The notes below the pieces were generated by a model that made no database searches, was not told where the DNA came from, and was given only the letters and a program-made list of their open reading frames with translations. A program made the translations under genes and the position numbers. A stretch of DNA of 64,000 bases from DATFTE01 sp963840665 (GTDB lineage Bacteria; Acidobacteriota; Terriglobia; Terriglobales; Acidobacteriaceae), in contig CAWIZO010000011.1 in the NCBI GenBank assembly GCA_963840665.1, positions 124,001-188,000 of the forward strand, in the 5' to 3' direction. Positions 8,781 through 18,029 of the stretch are shown here, one piece after another. The first letter of the stretch is position 1. The number at the start of each line of letters is the position of its first letter.

Positions 8781-10361
8781 GTGGCCACCATTTCAGCCGT
8801 CCCAAGCGTTCAGCGTCGTATTGCAGGATCCGCCGGCATCGTTATGGCCAGCGTGATGCTGAGCCGCATTCTCGGCTTCCTGCGCGAATGGACTCTGGCG
8901 CATCAGGTGGGCTCGAATGCCGCTACAGATTCCTATTACGCCGCGTTCACTCTTCCGGATTTTCTGAACTACCTGGTGGCGGGCGCATCGCTGAGCGTCA
9001 TCTTCATCCCCGTCTTCACCAAATACATGACGGATGGCCGCGAAGACGAAGCTTGGCACGTATTCTCGACCGTGACCACTTTCATGACACTGCTTCTGAC
9101 CGCCGTCGTCGTGGTCGCGGAAATTTTTGCCCCGAGTCTAGTCAACGTGATTTCCCCGGGCTTCACTCCTGAGGCGAAAGAGCGCGTCGTATTTTTGACC
9201 CGCATCATGCTGCCTGCGCAGATCTGCTTTGTGCTCGGCAGCATTCTGTCGGCGGTGCAGTATGCAAAATCGCGCTTTCTGATACCATCTCTCGCCACCG
9301 TCATCTACAACCTCTTCATCATTCTTGGCGGATGGTTTCTCTACTCTCGGATCGGGATCAACGGCTTCGCGGTGGGAGTTTTGACGGGCGCGATTGTGGG
9401 AAACCTGGCGCTCCAAATCTATGGCGCGCAGCGCGTGGGCGCCACATTCCGTCCCAACCTGCAGCTTCGCCACCCTGGGTTCATTCTGTTCATCAAGATG
9501 GCCGTGCCCATCATGCTGGCCCTGTCGTTGTCTGCTTGTGATGACTGGATCGTGCGTTGGTTCGGTTCCTACCTCCAACCGGCTTCCATTACCTGGCTGA
9601 GCTACGCCAAGACTTTAATGCGCGTTCCTCTGACCGCGATCGGGCAAGCCGTGGGCGTCGCTTCCTTTCCGCTTCTCACCCAGCTTTACTCGGAACGCAA
9701 GTTCGATGAGTTGAACTCTCTGCTGAACTCCACGGTGAAGGGCTTGTTGCTATTGATCGTACCGATCTCGGCCCTGACGATGGCCGAGAGCTCGATCGTG
9801 GTTCACTTCGTTTTCGCCAACACTCGCTTGCACGGCCCCGACTTTCAATCGACTGGCTACGCGCTCGCAATCTTCTCCTTCGCCATGTTCGCATGGGGAG
9901 CGCAATACATTTTTTCTCGCGGCTTCTATGCCACGCACAATACCTGGACGCCCGCTCTGGTAGGCACCGCGGTGATGCTTTTGAGTCTTCCGCTTTATTC
10001 GTTCCTGGTACACCGCTACCAATACATCGGATTGGCCGTCGCTAGTTCCGCCGCCATCATCGTCTACATGCTGGCCCTGTTCCTGTTGTTGAATCGCCAC
10101 ACCCACAATCATCAGGCCGGGAAAGTGATTGTCTTCTTCCTGAAGATCAGCCTGGCTTCCGGGATCGCCGGGCTCGCCTGCTATCGCCTGACTCTTTGGT
10201 TCCAGGCGCGGGTGAATTGGCAGACCCGTCCTAACGCCCTGATGTTGCTGATTTTAACCACGGCGGTCGGCGTCGTGCTTACGGTGGGCTTGGCCAAACT
10301 TCTGGGCATTAGCGAACTCGACTCTTATTTCCGCAAGCTCGGGCTGAAGCGCGCATCCTGA
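8781..10361 (+). CDS. murJ: MurJ lipid II flippase
   Basis: A 526-residue polytopic membrane protein with about 14 hydrophobic segments. The N-terminal ASVMLSRILGFLREWTLA and AAFTLPDFLNYLVAGA blocks are the strongest family signature, matching the MurJ/MviN consensus (SRxxGFxRD..., FRIPNxLRxLxxEGA) with changes. MurJ moves the peptidoglycan precursor lipid II from the inner to the outer leaflet of the cytoplasmic membrane. The start is GTG 8781; the upstream ribosome site is weak. It appears to be transcribed alone. Confidence 0.9.
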   Translation: MATISAVPSVQRRIAGSAGIVMASVMLSRILGFLREWTLAHQVGSNAATDSYYAAFTLPDFLNYLVAGASLSVIFIPVFTKYMTDGREDEAWHVFSTVTTFMTLLLTAVVVVAEIFAPSLVNVISPGFTPEAKERVVFLTRIMLPAQICFVLGSILSAVQYAKSRFLIPSLATVIYNLFIILGGWFLYSRIGINGFAVGVLTGAIVGNLALQIYGAQRVGATFRPNLQLRHPGFILFIKMAVPIMLALSLSACDDWIVRWFGSYLQPASITWLSYAKTLMRVPLTAIGQAVGVASFPLLTQLYSERKFDELNSLLNSTVKGLLLLIVPISALTMAESSIVVHFVFANTRLHGPDFQSTGYALAIFSFAMFAWGAQYIFSRGFYATHNTWTPALVGTAVMLLSLPLYSFLVHRYQYIGLAVASSAAIIVYMLALFLLLNRHTHNHQAGKVIVFFLKISLASGIAGLACYRLTLWFQARVNWQTRPNALMLLILTTAVGVVLTVGLAKLLGISELDSYFRKLGLKRAS

Positions 10362-10516
10362 TTCGATTCGGTCACGGAGTATGTCTGGATTTTGAACAAC
10401 GACGCCTGTTCGGATTTCGGAAACGTATCTGCTTTTCACAAGGCTGGACTTTCCAGCAAGCTACGCTAAAATGTGTGAACTTACCGGTGTCGGAAGCAAA
10501 GCTTAGGAGAAAGCAA

Positions 10517-12181
10517 GTGAGAGTCCCCCAAGGCGGTTTCATCGCGCTTCGCATGTTTTGCATGTTGTTGTTGCTGGCCGTCGCTACCCTCAGTGCTCCC
10601 TTCGCAAAAGAAGCAGCGAAGCTGGGAATCCCTCACGACTGGAGCGAAGATCATTTGATCTTTGGCCGCCAGGCGTTGATCGAACATCCGGAACTCGCGC
10701 GTGTGGAACCGCGCCTTCTGTTTCAAATGATGAGACGGCAGCAAGCACCTGCATCGGGCCAGACTCACGCTGCGGATGAAAATGCCGTTCCCACCTCCGG
10801 GGGCCAGAGGGATTGGAATGTTGCTCTGGGAACGGGCCATGTGGCCTTTGGGATGTCGCCTGCAAAATACGGACTCGATACGACGCAGCCTCCTTCCTGC
10901 GCGAATGACTATGTGCTGTTCGGTCTTAACGTCGCGGGAGTCACCGGCGGACAAGCCAGTCTTGTTGCGTACAACAACTTGTATAGCGGTACTGGAGGGT
11001 TTTGCGGAACCACTGGTCCCACCGTGCTCTTCGCCTACAACACCACCAACGCTGGCGGAAAAATCCAGACGTCTCCGGTGTTATCGCTGGATGGCACGCA
11101 GGTCGCTTTCGTTGAGAGCGCCACGAACTCGTCCGTCTTTCACGTAGTGAAATGGGCGACTGGAGCCGGAAACGGGACTTCTGCCACTAACTCAGCCGTG
11201 CCCGGCACCGGCAACAGTGCGACCGAAACTTCGTTGACGTACGCGACCGCCGCCACTAACACCCGTTCGTCACCGTGGATCGACTACACCAACGATGTCG
11301 CCTATATTGCCGCTGATGACGGCAAGCTCTATAAAATTTCGCCCGTGTTTACCGGAACGCCTGCGCTTGCCGGAGCTCCCTGGCCTCTTACCATCGCCGC
11401 CGGTCGCAGATTAACCGCGCCGGTTCTTGATCCCCGCACGCAAAACATCTTTGTTGGGGACGGTCAGGGATTCTTATGGCAAGTGAGCCTGACCAACCTT
11501 GGAACCAAAAAATCGTTGGCAGTAGGCGCTGCTGGCACGCGTAATCCCGGAATCATCGACGGTCCCATGGTCGACGTGAGCAGTGACACTATCTTTGCCA
11601 CGTCTTCGGATGACGGAACCAGTGCCGTGGTGGTGCAAGCCGATACCCCCACCCTTACGGAGATGAGCCGCGGCCGGATTGGCATGGGAAGCACGGGCAC
11701 GCCGGGTACCACCGTCAATCTCTATGACGGCACCTTCAACAACAATTATTACAATAATCCTGCCAGCGGCTATCTCTTCGCGTGCGGAACCGGCGCCGCC
11801 GATACCACGCCTTGGCGATATCTCTTCGGATTCACCGGGGTAAAGATGAAGACCACTCCCGTGGCTTCGTCGCAGATATTGAACTCCACGCGCTCCCGTT
11901 GCTCACCGATTACCGAGTTCTTCAATCCCAATATCGGGAGTTCCGGAACCGATTTCTTTTTTTGGGGAATGACAGCGGACTGCACCGGTACAGGAACCTC
12001 GGGATGCATCTTTTCCCGCACCACCACCGACATCATCACTACCGCGAATGAGGGCGGAGGCACCAGCGTGGTGATTGTCGATAACGACAGTACCGTGGGA
12101 CAGGCCTCTAGCGTGTACTTCAGCAATCAGGGGAATCCCAATGCCTCGGCGGTGAAGCTCACTCAAAATGGCTTGCAGTAA
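10517..12181 (+). CDS. secreted propeller-like protein of unknown function
   Basis: GTG 10517 is chosen because AGGAGAA lies 7 bases upstream; a GTG at 10475 would add 14 residues without such a site. An N-terminal signal peptide (MFCMLLLLAVATLSAPFAKE) is followed by about 530 residues rich in Gly, Thr, Ser and Asn with repeated motifs such as VLSLDGTQVAFVES, NDVAYIAADDGKLYKIS and NIFVGDGQGFLWQVS. These resemble blades of PQQ-like or WD-type beta-propellers. The product is probably secreted or periplasmic. A terminator lies 55 bases after the stop. No catalytic motif is seen. Confidence 0.65.
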   Translation: MRVPQGGFIALRMFCMLLLLAVATLSAPFAKEAAKLGIPHDWSEDHLIFGRQALIEHPELARVEPRLLFQMMRRQQAPASGQTHAADENAVPTSGGQRDWNVALGTGHVAFGMSPAKYGLDTTQPPSCANDYVLFGLNVAGVTGGQASLVAYNNLYSGTGGFCGTTGPTVLFAYNTTNAGGKIQTSPVLSLDGTQVAFVESATNSSVFHVVKWATGAGNGTSATNSAVPGTGNSATETSLTYATAATNTRSSPWIDYTNDVAYIAADDGKLYKISPVFTGTPALAGAPWPLTIAAGRRLTAPVLDPRTQNIFVGDGQGFLWQVSLTNLGTKKSLAVGAAGTRNPGIIDGPMVDVSSDTIFATSSDDGTSAVVVQADTPTLTEMSRGRIGMGSTGTPGTTVNLYDGTFNNNYYNNPASGYLFACGTGAADTTPWRYLFGFTGVKMKTTPVASSQILNSTRSRCSPITEFFNPNIGSSGTDFFFWGMTADCTGTGTSGCIFSRTTTDIITTANEGGGTSVVIVDNDSTVGQASSVYFSNQGNPNASAVKLTQNGLQ

Positions 12182-12236
12182 GCCCACGCGGGCTCGCAGT
12201 CCCGTTAGATTTTCATCCTTCAGTTAGATTAAGAGA

Positions 12237-12265
12237 GGCGGGAGCCAATCGCTCCCGCCTTTTCT
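12237..12265 (+). terminator. intrinsic terminator
   Basis: A perfect 9-bp stem GGCGGGAGC/GCTCCCGCC with a 5-base loop is followed directly by TTTTCT. It ends transcription of the secreted propeller-like gene that stops at 12181. Confidence 0.85.
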
Positions 12266-12321
12266 GTGAGTATCTATCACGATTGGGGAATGCTGTGTTC
12301 TGTCTGCAGGAGGGATCGAGG

Positions 12322-13206
12322 TTGCCATTGCACTGGAGCCGTCGAAAATTCTTAAAAGCCAGCGCGGCGGTGGTCGGCGCTGGAGCTCTGGCTCTAGGAA
12401 CTGACGCTACCATCTTCGCGGCGAACGATCCTCAACTGGTGCGTCTCGAAATTCCACTCACCCGCTTGCCCGCCGCCCTCGACGGATTCACCATCGCCCA
12501 ATTGAGCGACCTGCACTACGACGAGCACTTTTCCGCCGTGCCCATCCGCAAGGCCGTCTCCATCGTGAACGCCTTGCAGCCCGATCTGATCGCGCTTACT
12601 GGAGACTTCGTTACCATCCCCGCTTTCAGCGATTATTTGCACAATGAGAAAAAAGGAGCGGCTGCTGCCGAGCCGTGTGCGCTTGCGATTGCCTCGCTCC
12701 GCGCCCGTTACGGAATCTTCGCTATCCTCGGAAATCATGATCACGATTCCGATCCCGATCGTGTGATCGAGGCTCTTGTCGGTCAGGGGATTCAGTTGCT
12801 GAGAAATGCTTCTCGCCCGATCGAAGCGGCTGGCGCCCGCTTATGGCTGACGGGAGTGGATGACGTCCTGACCGGTAAACCCGATCTGGAGGGCAGCCTC
12901 AAAGGAATTCCGCGATCGGAGCCAGTGGTTCTGCTGGCGCACGAACCTGACTACGCTGACCAGGCATCGGCTTACTCGGTCGACTTGCAGCTCTCCGGGC
13001 ACTCTCATGGAGGCCAGGTCCGCCTACCCCTGATCGGCGCGCCCATTCTTCCCGACATGGCGAAAAAATATCCGTGGGGCTTGCGCCGCATCGGCCCCCT
13101 GACGCTTTACACGAACGTGGGCCTGGGGACAATTCGCATCGCGGCACGACTGAATTGTCCGCCGGAAATTACTTTGATCACGCTACGCGCAGCGAATAAG
13201 AGCTAA
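12322..13206 (+). CDS. Tat-exported calcineurin-like metallophosphoesterase
   Basis: TTG 12322 is preferred because AGGAGGG lies 7 bases upstream; another TTG at 12283 lacks this. The N-terminus has a twin-arginine signal (SRRKFLK followed by a hydrophobic stretch ending near TIFA). All five metallophosphoesterase motifs are present: QLSDLHYDEHF, LTGDFV, LGNHDHDSD, LLAHEPDYAD and LSGHSHGGQV. The layout resembles YkuE-type and related envelope phosphoesterases, which act on phosphate esters or lipid phosphates; the substrate is unknown. The length of 294 residues is normal. It converges with the next gene, with a 3-base gap. Confidence 0.85.
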   Translation: MPLHWSRRKFLKASAAVVGAGALALGTDATIFAANDPQLVRLEIPLTRLPAALDGFTIAQLSDLHYDEHFSAVPIRKAVSIVNALQPDLIALTGDFVTIPAFSDYLHNEKKGAAAAEPCALAIASLRARYGIFAILGNHDHDSDPDRVIEALVGQGIQLLRNASRPIEAAGARLWLTGVDDVLTGKPDLEGSLKGIPRSEPVVLLAHEPDYADQASAYSVDLQLSGHSHGGQVRLPLIGAPILPDMAKKYPWGLRRIGPLTLYTNVGLGTIRIAARLNCPPEITLITLRAANKS

Positions 13207-13209
13207 TGC

Positions 13210-13890
13210 TTACTCGTTCGCGATCTGCCATCCGTTGTCGCCCTTCATCATCGAGAGCGTGACTCTCGTCGGATCTCCATGATAAAAATCCGCGCCATAC
13301 TTTTGAATCAACGTCGCGCGGTCCCAGGTGTTGAACTCTTTCACCATCGATCCCGAAGCGTCGAACAGATTCCCCAGCTTATTGGGCTCCCACTTCCAGG
13401 TGATGTCGACGAGTGCCGCGGTAGGGTTCACCATAGTGACCTTGGTGACGGCGATCAGTTTTCGCTCGGCTAGCGGCACCGAATAAATCTGCGTACCGTC
13501 TTTTTCGCTGCCTTTGGTGACTCCGGGAATCTCCTCTAACAGGCGCTTTCCCTGGTCAGTCAGCTCAATGGGAGTGATCGTCTTGTAGGCACCTGTGTCT
13601 TTGCCAACGCGCACCAAGCCGGCCTTTTCCAGCAGCCGGTAGTGCGGATCGTGCGGCTTGTCGTCGACGCTCGACTTGACAATACCAGTGTGAAATCGCA
13701 CTGTTGCGGGACCCTGCAGCTTGAGGACGCTCACCGCAACTTCGGCGGCCTCCTGGTTGGTGAGGACCTTCCGGCTTTGCAGCAGGTAGTAGCCAGAGAC
13801 GCCCACAATCACCAGAATCAACGTTACGATCAACAGTAGAGGTACGACCGAGGAATTCCGTTTTTCCATTTCCAGTTCTTGTTCAAACAT
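13210..13890 (-). CDS. membrane-anchored protein of unknown function
   Basis: A 226-residue protein starting at ATG 13890, with GGGAGGG 5 bases upstream; the GTG two codons earlier would sit on top of the ribosome site. Residues about 15-40 form one transmembrane helix (VPLLLIVTLILVIVGVSGYY), and the rest is predicted soluble, probably outside the membrane. The C-terminal half has a DITWKWEPNKLG segment and a final DNGWQIANE resembling the end of proteins that measure or bind at the envelope. No family is recognised. Confidence 0.55.
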   Translation of the reverse strand: MFEQELEMEKRNSSVVPLLLIVTLILVIVGVSGYYLLQSRKVLTNQEAAEVAVSVLKLQGPATVRFHTGIVKSSVDDKPHDPHYRLLEKAGLVRVGKDTGAYKTITPIELTDQGKRLLEEIPGVTKGSEKDGTQIYSVPLAERKLIAVTKVTMVNPTAALVDITWKWEPNKLGNLFDASGSMVKEFNTWDRATLIQKYGADFYHGDPTRVTLSMMKGDNGWQIANE

Positions 13891-14005
13891 GGCCACCCTC
13901 CCAGTACCCAGCCTTCGCGAAGGCCGGAGACACTACTCATTTTCGACCGAGTGGCTCATAGCGGGCTGTGACCTAACTCACAGGGGAATGTTCACGCGGG
14001 CGCGA

Positions 14006-14419
14006 TTATTTGGCCGATGGGGCCCCCGCCACCAAATCGGAGAGGGTTGTGTTGCGCAGCGCGCCGGTGAAACTCTTCCGGCGTTCCGCCCACAGCTCGT
14101 GAAGGGGGCAGGGATTCTTTTTGCGGCACTGTGCGAAGCCCAGAATGCAGCGCTCCAGAGCCTCGCTTTCCCCCATTTCCTTCAGGATTTTATCGAGAGT
14201 GATGCGCTGTGGCGACCGGGCCAGTTCATACCCGCCGCGCACTCCGCGAAACGAACGCACTAGCCTCTTCGCCGCCAGTTTCTGCAGGATCTTCCACAGG
14301 AAGGGCATGGGGATGCTTTCGGCTTCGGCGATCTCTCTTGCGCCACTAAGCTTTCCGGGTTCCTGCGCCGCGAGGTACGTTAACGCCCGAATCGCATACT
14401 CGGCTGAACGTGAAAACAT
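14006..14419 (-). CDS. Rrf2 family regulator, probable iron-sulfur sensor
   Basis: A 137-residue protein of typical Rrf2 length. The N-terminal winged helix begins MFSRSAEYAIRALTYLA, the recognition region is SIPMPFLWKILQKLAAKRLV, and the wing contains RGVRGGYELAR. Three cysteines at residues 91, 98 and 104 match the cluster-binding positions of IscR/NsrR-type regulators almost exactly, so it probably senses iron-sulfur status, redox state or nitric oxide. It is divergent from the secreted-protein gene at 14614, about 195 bases apart, which makes that gene a candidate target. Confidence 0.85.
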   Translation of the reverse strand: MFSRSAEYAIRALTYLAAQEPGKLSGAREIAEAESIPMPFLWKILQKLAAKRLVRSFRGVRGGYELARSPQRITLDKILKEMGESEALERCILGFAQCRKKNPCPLHELWAERRKSFTGALRNTTLSDLVAGAPSAK

Positions 14420-14613
14420 CGCTCTTTCCCCGAGCGCAGATTAGCTCAGGCGGGAAAGAAATCTCAGTGATCTCGCGGGAAATCTGGAGTCTTTCGTCCC
14501 ATTTTGAAAAAAACGCCAGATACCAGGCCGGTCGCGGCTAGAGTATACTTCCCGTCAAACGGGGCAGTCGGACGGAGAAGTTTCCTCGCCTTGGTGCGAG
14601 AGGAGTCGTCCCC

Positions 14614-15567
14614 ATGAAAACTTGTCGCCTTCGGTTTGTATTTTTTGCCGTTTCGGGCTTGATTCTTTTCTTGAACCAGGCGCTCGTCAGCTTTGCAGCT
14701 GACATGAAGCCGGAAGATGTGGTCGCCAAGCATCTGGAGTCAGTCGGAACCGACCAGGCTCGTGCTGCTGCCAAGTCGCGGGTGATGGAAGGCACTGTGG
14801 ATTACAGAATCCTCGTCGGTGGCGCCGGATATCTCGATGGTAAGAGCGTGCTCGTCTCGCAAGATGACAAGTTGCAGTTCATGATGAAGTTGAACAATAA
14901 CTTGTACAAAGGCGAGCAGTTCATTTACGACGGAACCAATTACCAGGTCACTCGCACCACAGCCAACCAGGGCCGCTCCGCCTTCGGCGAATTTGTGCAG
15001 GTGCAAGATGTCGTGCTCAGAGAAGGATTATTCGGCGGTACGCTTTCCACCGCGTGGCCTTTGTATGATTTGAAAGATCGTAAGGCCAAGCTCACTTATG
15101 CCGGAATGAAAAAAATTGACGGAAATGACGCCATTGAGCTTCGCTATGCTCCCAAGAAAAGTAGCAGTGTCGACATTTCGCTCTTCTTCGATCCCCAGAC
15201 CTTTCGCCACATCGAGACCGTCTACACTGTGAGGGTCCGCGCTCAATTAGGCCATGTTGACCCTCAGATCGCTAACGCGCAGCCCACAGGCGTGGACATC
15301 GGCCCTACTCCTCCCTCAACCGGCGGCGTGGTCGGCGTAACTAACGAAACCGCCACAGCGGGCCAGCAGGAAACCCGCTACCGCCTCGAAGAGCATTTCG
15401 GCGATTTCAAGACGGCCGATGGCCTGACTTTGCCGAACAAGTACACCATCCACTTCAGCCAGGAACTCGGTAGCGGCCGCACTTCCGTCTCCGAGTGGAC
15501 GATTACTGCTAACCAGGTCATCAACGGAAATGGTGTCGACCCACACAATTTTCAGCTCAACAAGTAG
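14614..15567 (+). CDS. exported protein, LolA-like/outer-membrane lipoprotein-sorting fold suspected
   Basis: A 317-residue protein with a signal peptide (residues about 1-29, ending ALVSFAA) and a ribosome site GAGGAG about 9 bases before the ATG. The mature part opens with DVVAKHLESVGTDQARAAAK, a pattern common in the acidobacterial proteins that combine a LolA/LppX-like half-barrel with a long tail. Beta-strand-rich segments such as DGNDAIELRY and VDISLFFDPQTFRHIET fit that fold. The function is unknown. A terminator follows. It faces away from the Rrf2 gene and could be regulated by it. Confidence 0.6.
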   Translation: MKTCRLRFVFFAVSGLILFLNQALVSFAADMKPEDVVAKHLESVGTDQARAAAKSRVMEGTVDYRILVGGAGYLDGKSVLVSQDDKLQFMMKLNNNLYKGEQFIYDGTNYQVTRTTANQGRSAFGEFVQVQDVVLREGLFGGTLSTAWPLYDLKDRKAKLTYAGMKKIDGNDAIELRYAPKKSSSVDISLFFDPQTFRHIETVYTVRVRAQLGHVDPQIANAQPTGVDIGPTPPSTGGVVGVTNETATAGQQETRYRLEEHFGDFKTADGLTLPNKYTIHFSQELGSGRTSVSEWTITANQVINGNGVDPHNFQLNK

Positions 15568-15606
15568 AGCTTGAAGGGTTTCGTCACTGGAAGTGCAACG
15601 CTTTTC

Positions 15607-15633
15607 AGCTCAGGCTTCTGCCTGGGCTTTTTT
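15607..15633 (+). terminator. intrinsic terminator
   Basis: The stem AGCTCAGGC/GCCTGGGCT (9 bp, one G-U) with a TTCT loop is followed by TTTTT. It lies 40 bases after the stop of the exported-protein gene. Confidence 0.8.
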
Positions 15634-15758
15634 ACTTCAGGTAAGTTCATTGCAATCAGCAGCTTGTGATGATATTCGGCTTGGCCCAGGGATTGCCCTT
15701 CTAACTGCTAAATGGCAGGGCAGCTTACCTCTTCTCGCTGCCCGCCAGGGCCGCGACC

Positions 15759-16211
15759 ATGCCATTTCGTAAGCTTTGCTCGATCTTCTCAGTAGCCCTC
15801 GTCGCGGTGTCTTCGTGTGCTTCCACCAACCCCGTCTCCCGGCGGGTTTCCTCCCCAGCCGCGTCTCTCGCCGACCGCGAAAGGCGCATCTGGAAATCTG
15901 AAGTCCACGGCTCCGAGTTCAAGCCCGTCAATCACACCTCGGCACGCAGCAGTTGTGCGGCGAACCAGCCTCCTGAGGCTCTGGCGACGCCAAACCCGTT
16001 GCTCGATCAATTCGATTCAACGACAAAGCTTACGGTGAGCTTCATTATCGGTACCGACGGACGCGTGCACTCCCCATTTGTCCTCGAGAGCGCGGGACCC
16101 ACCGAAGATCGCACTGTTCTCTACACGGTGAGTTCGTGGCGATACCGTCCCGCGACCTGCAACGGTGTGCCGACCGAGGCAGAGGCGAAAGTCGAGTTTT
16201 CCAGCCAATAG
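15759..16211 (+). CDS. small lipoprotein with TonB C-terminal-like domain
   Basis: A 150-residue protein. The signal peptide ends in a lipobox-like VAVSSC, giving a predicted acylated Cys near residue 20. The C-terminal 60 residues (from KLTVSFIIGTDGRVHSPFVL to EAEAKVEF) match the pattern of the TonB C-terminal domain: V-x-F-x-I-x-x-D-G-x-V, then a WRYRPATCNGVP stretch. In TonB this domain contacts outer-membrane receptors; in small lipoproteins its role is unclear. It is followed 34 bases later by the zinc-ribbon gene on the same strand. Confidence 0.65.
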   Translation: MPFRKLCSIFSVALVAVSSCASTNPVSRRVSSPAASLADRERRIWKSEVHGSEFKPVNHTSARSSCAANQPPEALATPNPLLDQFDSTTKLTVSFIIGTDGRVHSPFVLESAGPTEDRTVLYTVSSWRYRPATCNGVPTEAEAKVEFSSQ

Positions 16212-16245
16212 GCAGCTTTTCGACTAGAATGGCGCTAGCGCAACC

Positions 16246-17229
16246 GTGGATCAGCACAAACCATCTGGACAATCGACCCCGAGGCCGGCGAACGGGCCCG
16301 AGGGCGAACTCGCGCAAAATCCCTCGGTCGACGAGTTCTTCTCCCGCCTGAGCCACAACATGCATCACCCCAAGCCTGGGCAGGAAGGCATTGCCGCCGC
16401 TCTGCAGGCCATACAGCGACTGGCCCTGGAAGTGGACTCGGAAGAGGCCGTTGCCTCCGAGGCTTCGGCGGAAGCCCCGCGCGAAGGCCGATTTTGCCAG
16501 GTTTGCGGAGCCCAAAATCGCACTCAACATCGTTTCTGCGCGACCTGCGGCGTGGCCCTCGAAGATCCGCCCTCGGCTCAACCCGCGCTCGAACTCTCGC
16601 CTCCACCCGAAGTTGAACTGGAGTTGCCCCCAGTGCAAAATTCGTCGCTTCCCCCAGGCCAGCATCATTACCACCACCACTATCATCATCACTATTTTTC
16701 GGGAGACGGAGGCGCTCCAGCTAGCGCTGACTCGCGCCAGGGAAGCGCCGCACCCGCCAAACGCGCACCGCTCACTGGACCGTCGCTCAGCCGCTCCGAA
16801 GCCGCTGTGCGCAAACTGACGCAAGATCTCGCGCTCGCCTGCAACACCAAACAACTCGACGATCTGGTAAGCCTCTATGGCCCCGATGCGGTGGTGCTGC
16901 GGCCCAATTTCCCGACCGTACGGGGAAGCTCGGCCATCCGGGAGTTTTTCTTTGCCGCACTTGACGGAGGCCTGGGCGAAGTTGAAATGGAGCCGCTGCG
17001 AGTGGAAGTCTTTGGCGAGGTCGCCTACGAAGCGGGACGCTGCAAGATGCTGGTGCCCATCGCCATGGGAAAGCGCCGCGAAGAGCGCGGCAAGTATCTG
17101 ATCATCTCCAGCCGCCAGACCGGAGGCGAATGGAAGGCCCTCGCCGATTGCTGGTCAAGCGATCTGAACCTGAACGTAGCCACGGAAGCTTCGTCCGCGA
17201 CACCGCCCCGGCCTCAGAAACGAAACTAG
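16246..17229 (+). CDS. zinc-ribbon, His-rich linker, SnoaL-like protein
   Basis: A 327-residue protein from GTG 16246. Residues about 84-107 form a zinc ribbon (FCQVCGAQNRTQHRFCATCG, two CxxC pairs). An acidic, Pro-rich linker leads to a cluster of His and Tyr (HHYHHHYHHHYF). The C-terminal 130 residues look like a SnoaL/DUF4440-type alpha+beta cone: AVRKLTQDLALACN, DLVSLYGPDAVVL, then GKYLIISSRQTGGEWKALAD. Such cones serve as enzymes or as binding modules. The combination with a metal-binding ribbon and a His cluster is uncommon. The location is probably cytoplasmic, as there is no signal peptide. Confidence 0.6.
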   Translation: MDQHKPSGQSTPRPANGPEGELAQNPSVDEFFSRLSHNMHHPKPGQEGIAAALQAIQRLALEVDSEEAVASEASAEAPREGRFCQVCGAQNRTQHRFCATCGVALEDPPSAQPALELSPPPEVELELPPVQNSSLPPGQHHYHHHYHHHYFSGDGGAPASADSRQGSAAPAKRAPLTGPSLSRSEAAVRKLTQDLALACNTKQLDDLVSLYGPDAVVLRPNFPTVRGSSAIREFFFAALDGGLGEVEMEPLRVEVFGEVAYEAGRCKMLVPIAMGKRREERGKYLIISSRQTGGEWKALADCWSSDLNLNVATEASSATPPRPQKRN

Positions 17230-17267
17230 TACCTCAAAAATCTCGAGGGTTATTTCCAGGAAGGACC

Positions 17268-17879
17268 TTAGATTCTCACTCCGAGCTTCCCCAGATCCTT
17301 CGTAAGTTGCGGAACATCGTCCATCTCGACCGTGTGCATGCCTAACTTCTTCGCGGATTCCAGATTGAGCGCGCGGTCGTCAATGAAACAGCAATTCTCC
17401 GCAGGCATTTGAGTGATATCGAGGGCCATCCGGTAGATGCCTTCCTCCGGCTTGCGAAGTCCTACGAAACACGAACTGACGAACAGACAGAAAATTTCCC
17501 GCAGGCCGAACTTCTCGATTCGGTAGTCGTTCAATTCGGCCGATTCGTTGTTGATCGTCGCCATCAGGTGTTTCTTTGTCTTCGCCAAACTTCGTGCGAA
17601 TTCCAGCGCCTCCGGCGAAGCTTGCGACAGCGTGTACATATAGTCTTTGAAAGCCTCGCGGGTAAAAGGACGGTCGCGATAGAACACCGTCCGATCCAGA
17701 TATTCGTCGAGCGAAATCTTTCCCCGCTCGAAGGACGACACTACCATTTCGTGCCGGTCTCCGAACTCGATGGGATCGAGATGAAATTGCGACAAAGCGC
17801 GTTCCCGCTGCGCCCGGTCCCAAGCATTCGTCAGCAACACGCCACCCAGATCCCAGAACAGCGCCTTAATCTCTGGCAA
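17268..17879 (-). CDS. HAD-superfamily phosphatase
   Basis: A 203-residue protein of HAD subfamily IA type. Motif I is ALFWDLGGVLL (Asp 10, with Leu-Gly in place of the second Asp, as in the epoxide-hydrolase and haloacid-type branch); motif II lies near TINNESAE; motif III has the Lys of LRKPEEGIY; motif IV is CFIDDRALNLESA. The family hydrolyses small phosphate or halogen esters; the substrate is unknown. The start at ATG 17879 is followed by a normal MPEIKALFWD opening. It stands alone between the zinc-ribbon gene and the DUF3179 gene. Confidence 0.8.
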   Translation of the reverse strand: MPEIKALFWDLGGVLLTNAWDRAQRERALSQFHLDPIEFGDRHEMVVSSFERGKISLDEYLDRTVFYRDRPFTREAFKDYMYTLSQASPEALEFARSLAKTKKHLMATINNESAELNDYRIEKFGLREIFCLFVSSCFVGLRKPEEGIYRMALDITQMPAENCCFIDDRALNLESAKKLGMHTVEMDDVPQLTKDLGKLGVRI

Positions 17880-18029
17880 AACATCCTCCTCTTACCGGCG
17901 TTGATGATACAGGTGGTTCGTATCAGGGTATGGTTTAAGCCGTACCAATCAGAACCTCCTTGATGGCCGGCTTTAGCCGCTGGGGTTGGGACTGAATGCC
18001 GGCCGCGATACGAATCCCATTTCCATGAC

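Noticed and set aside
10362..10516. A riboswitch before the secreted propeller-like gene
   Set aside because: No known consensus core could be matched by eye; short hairpins are present but not diagnostic.
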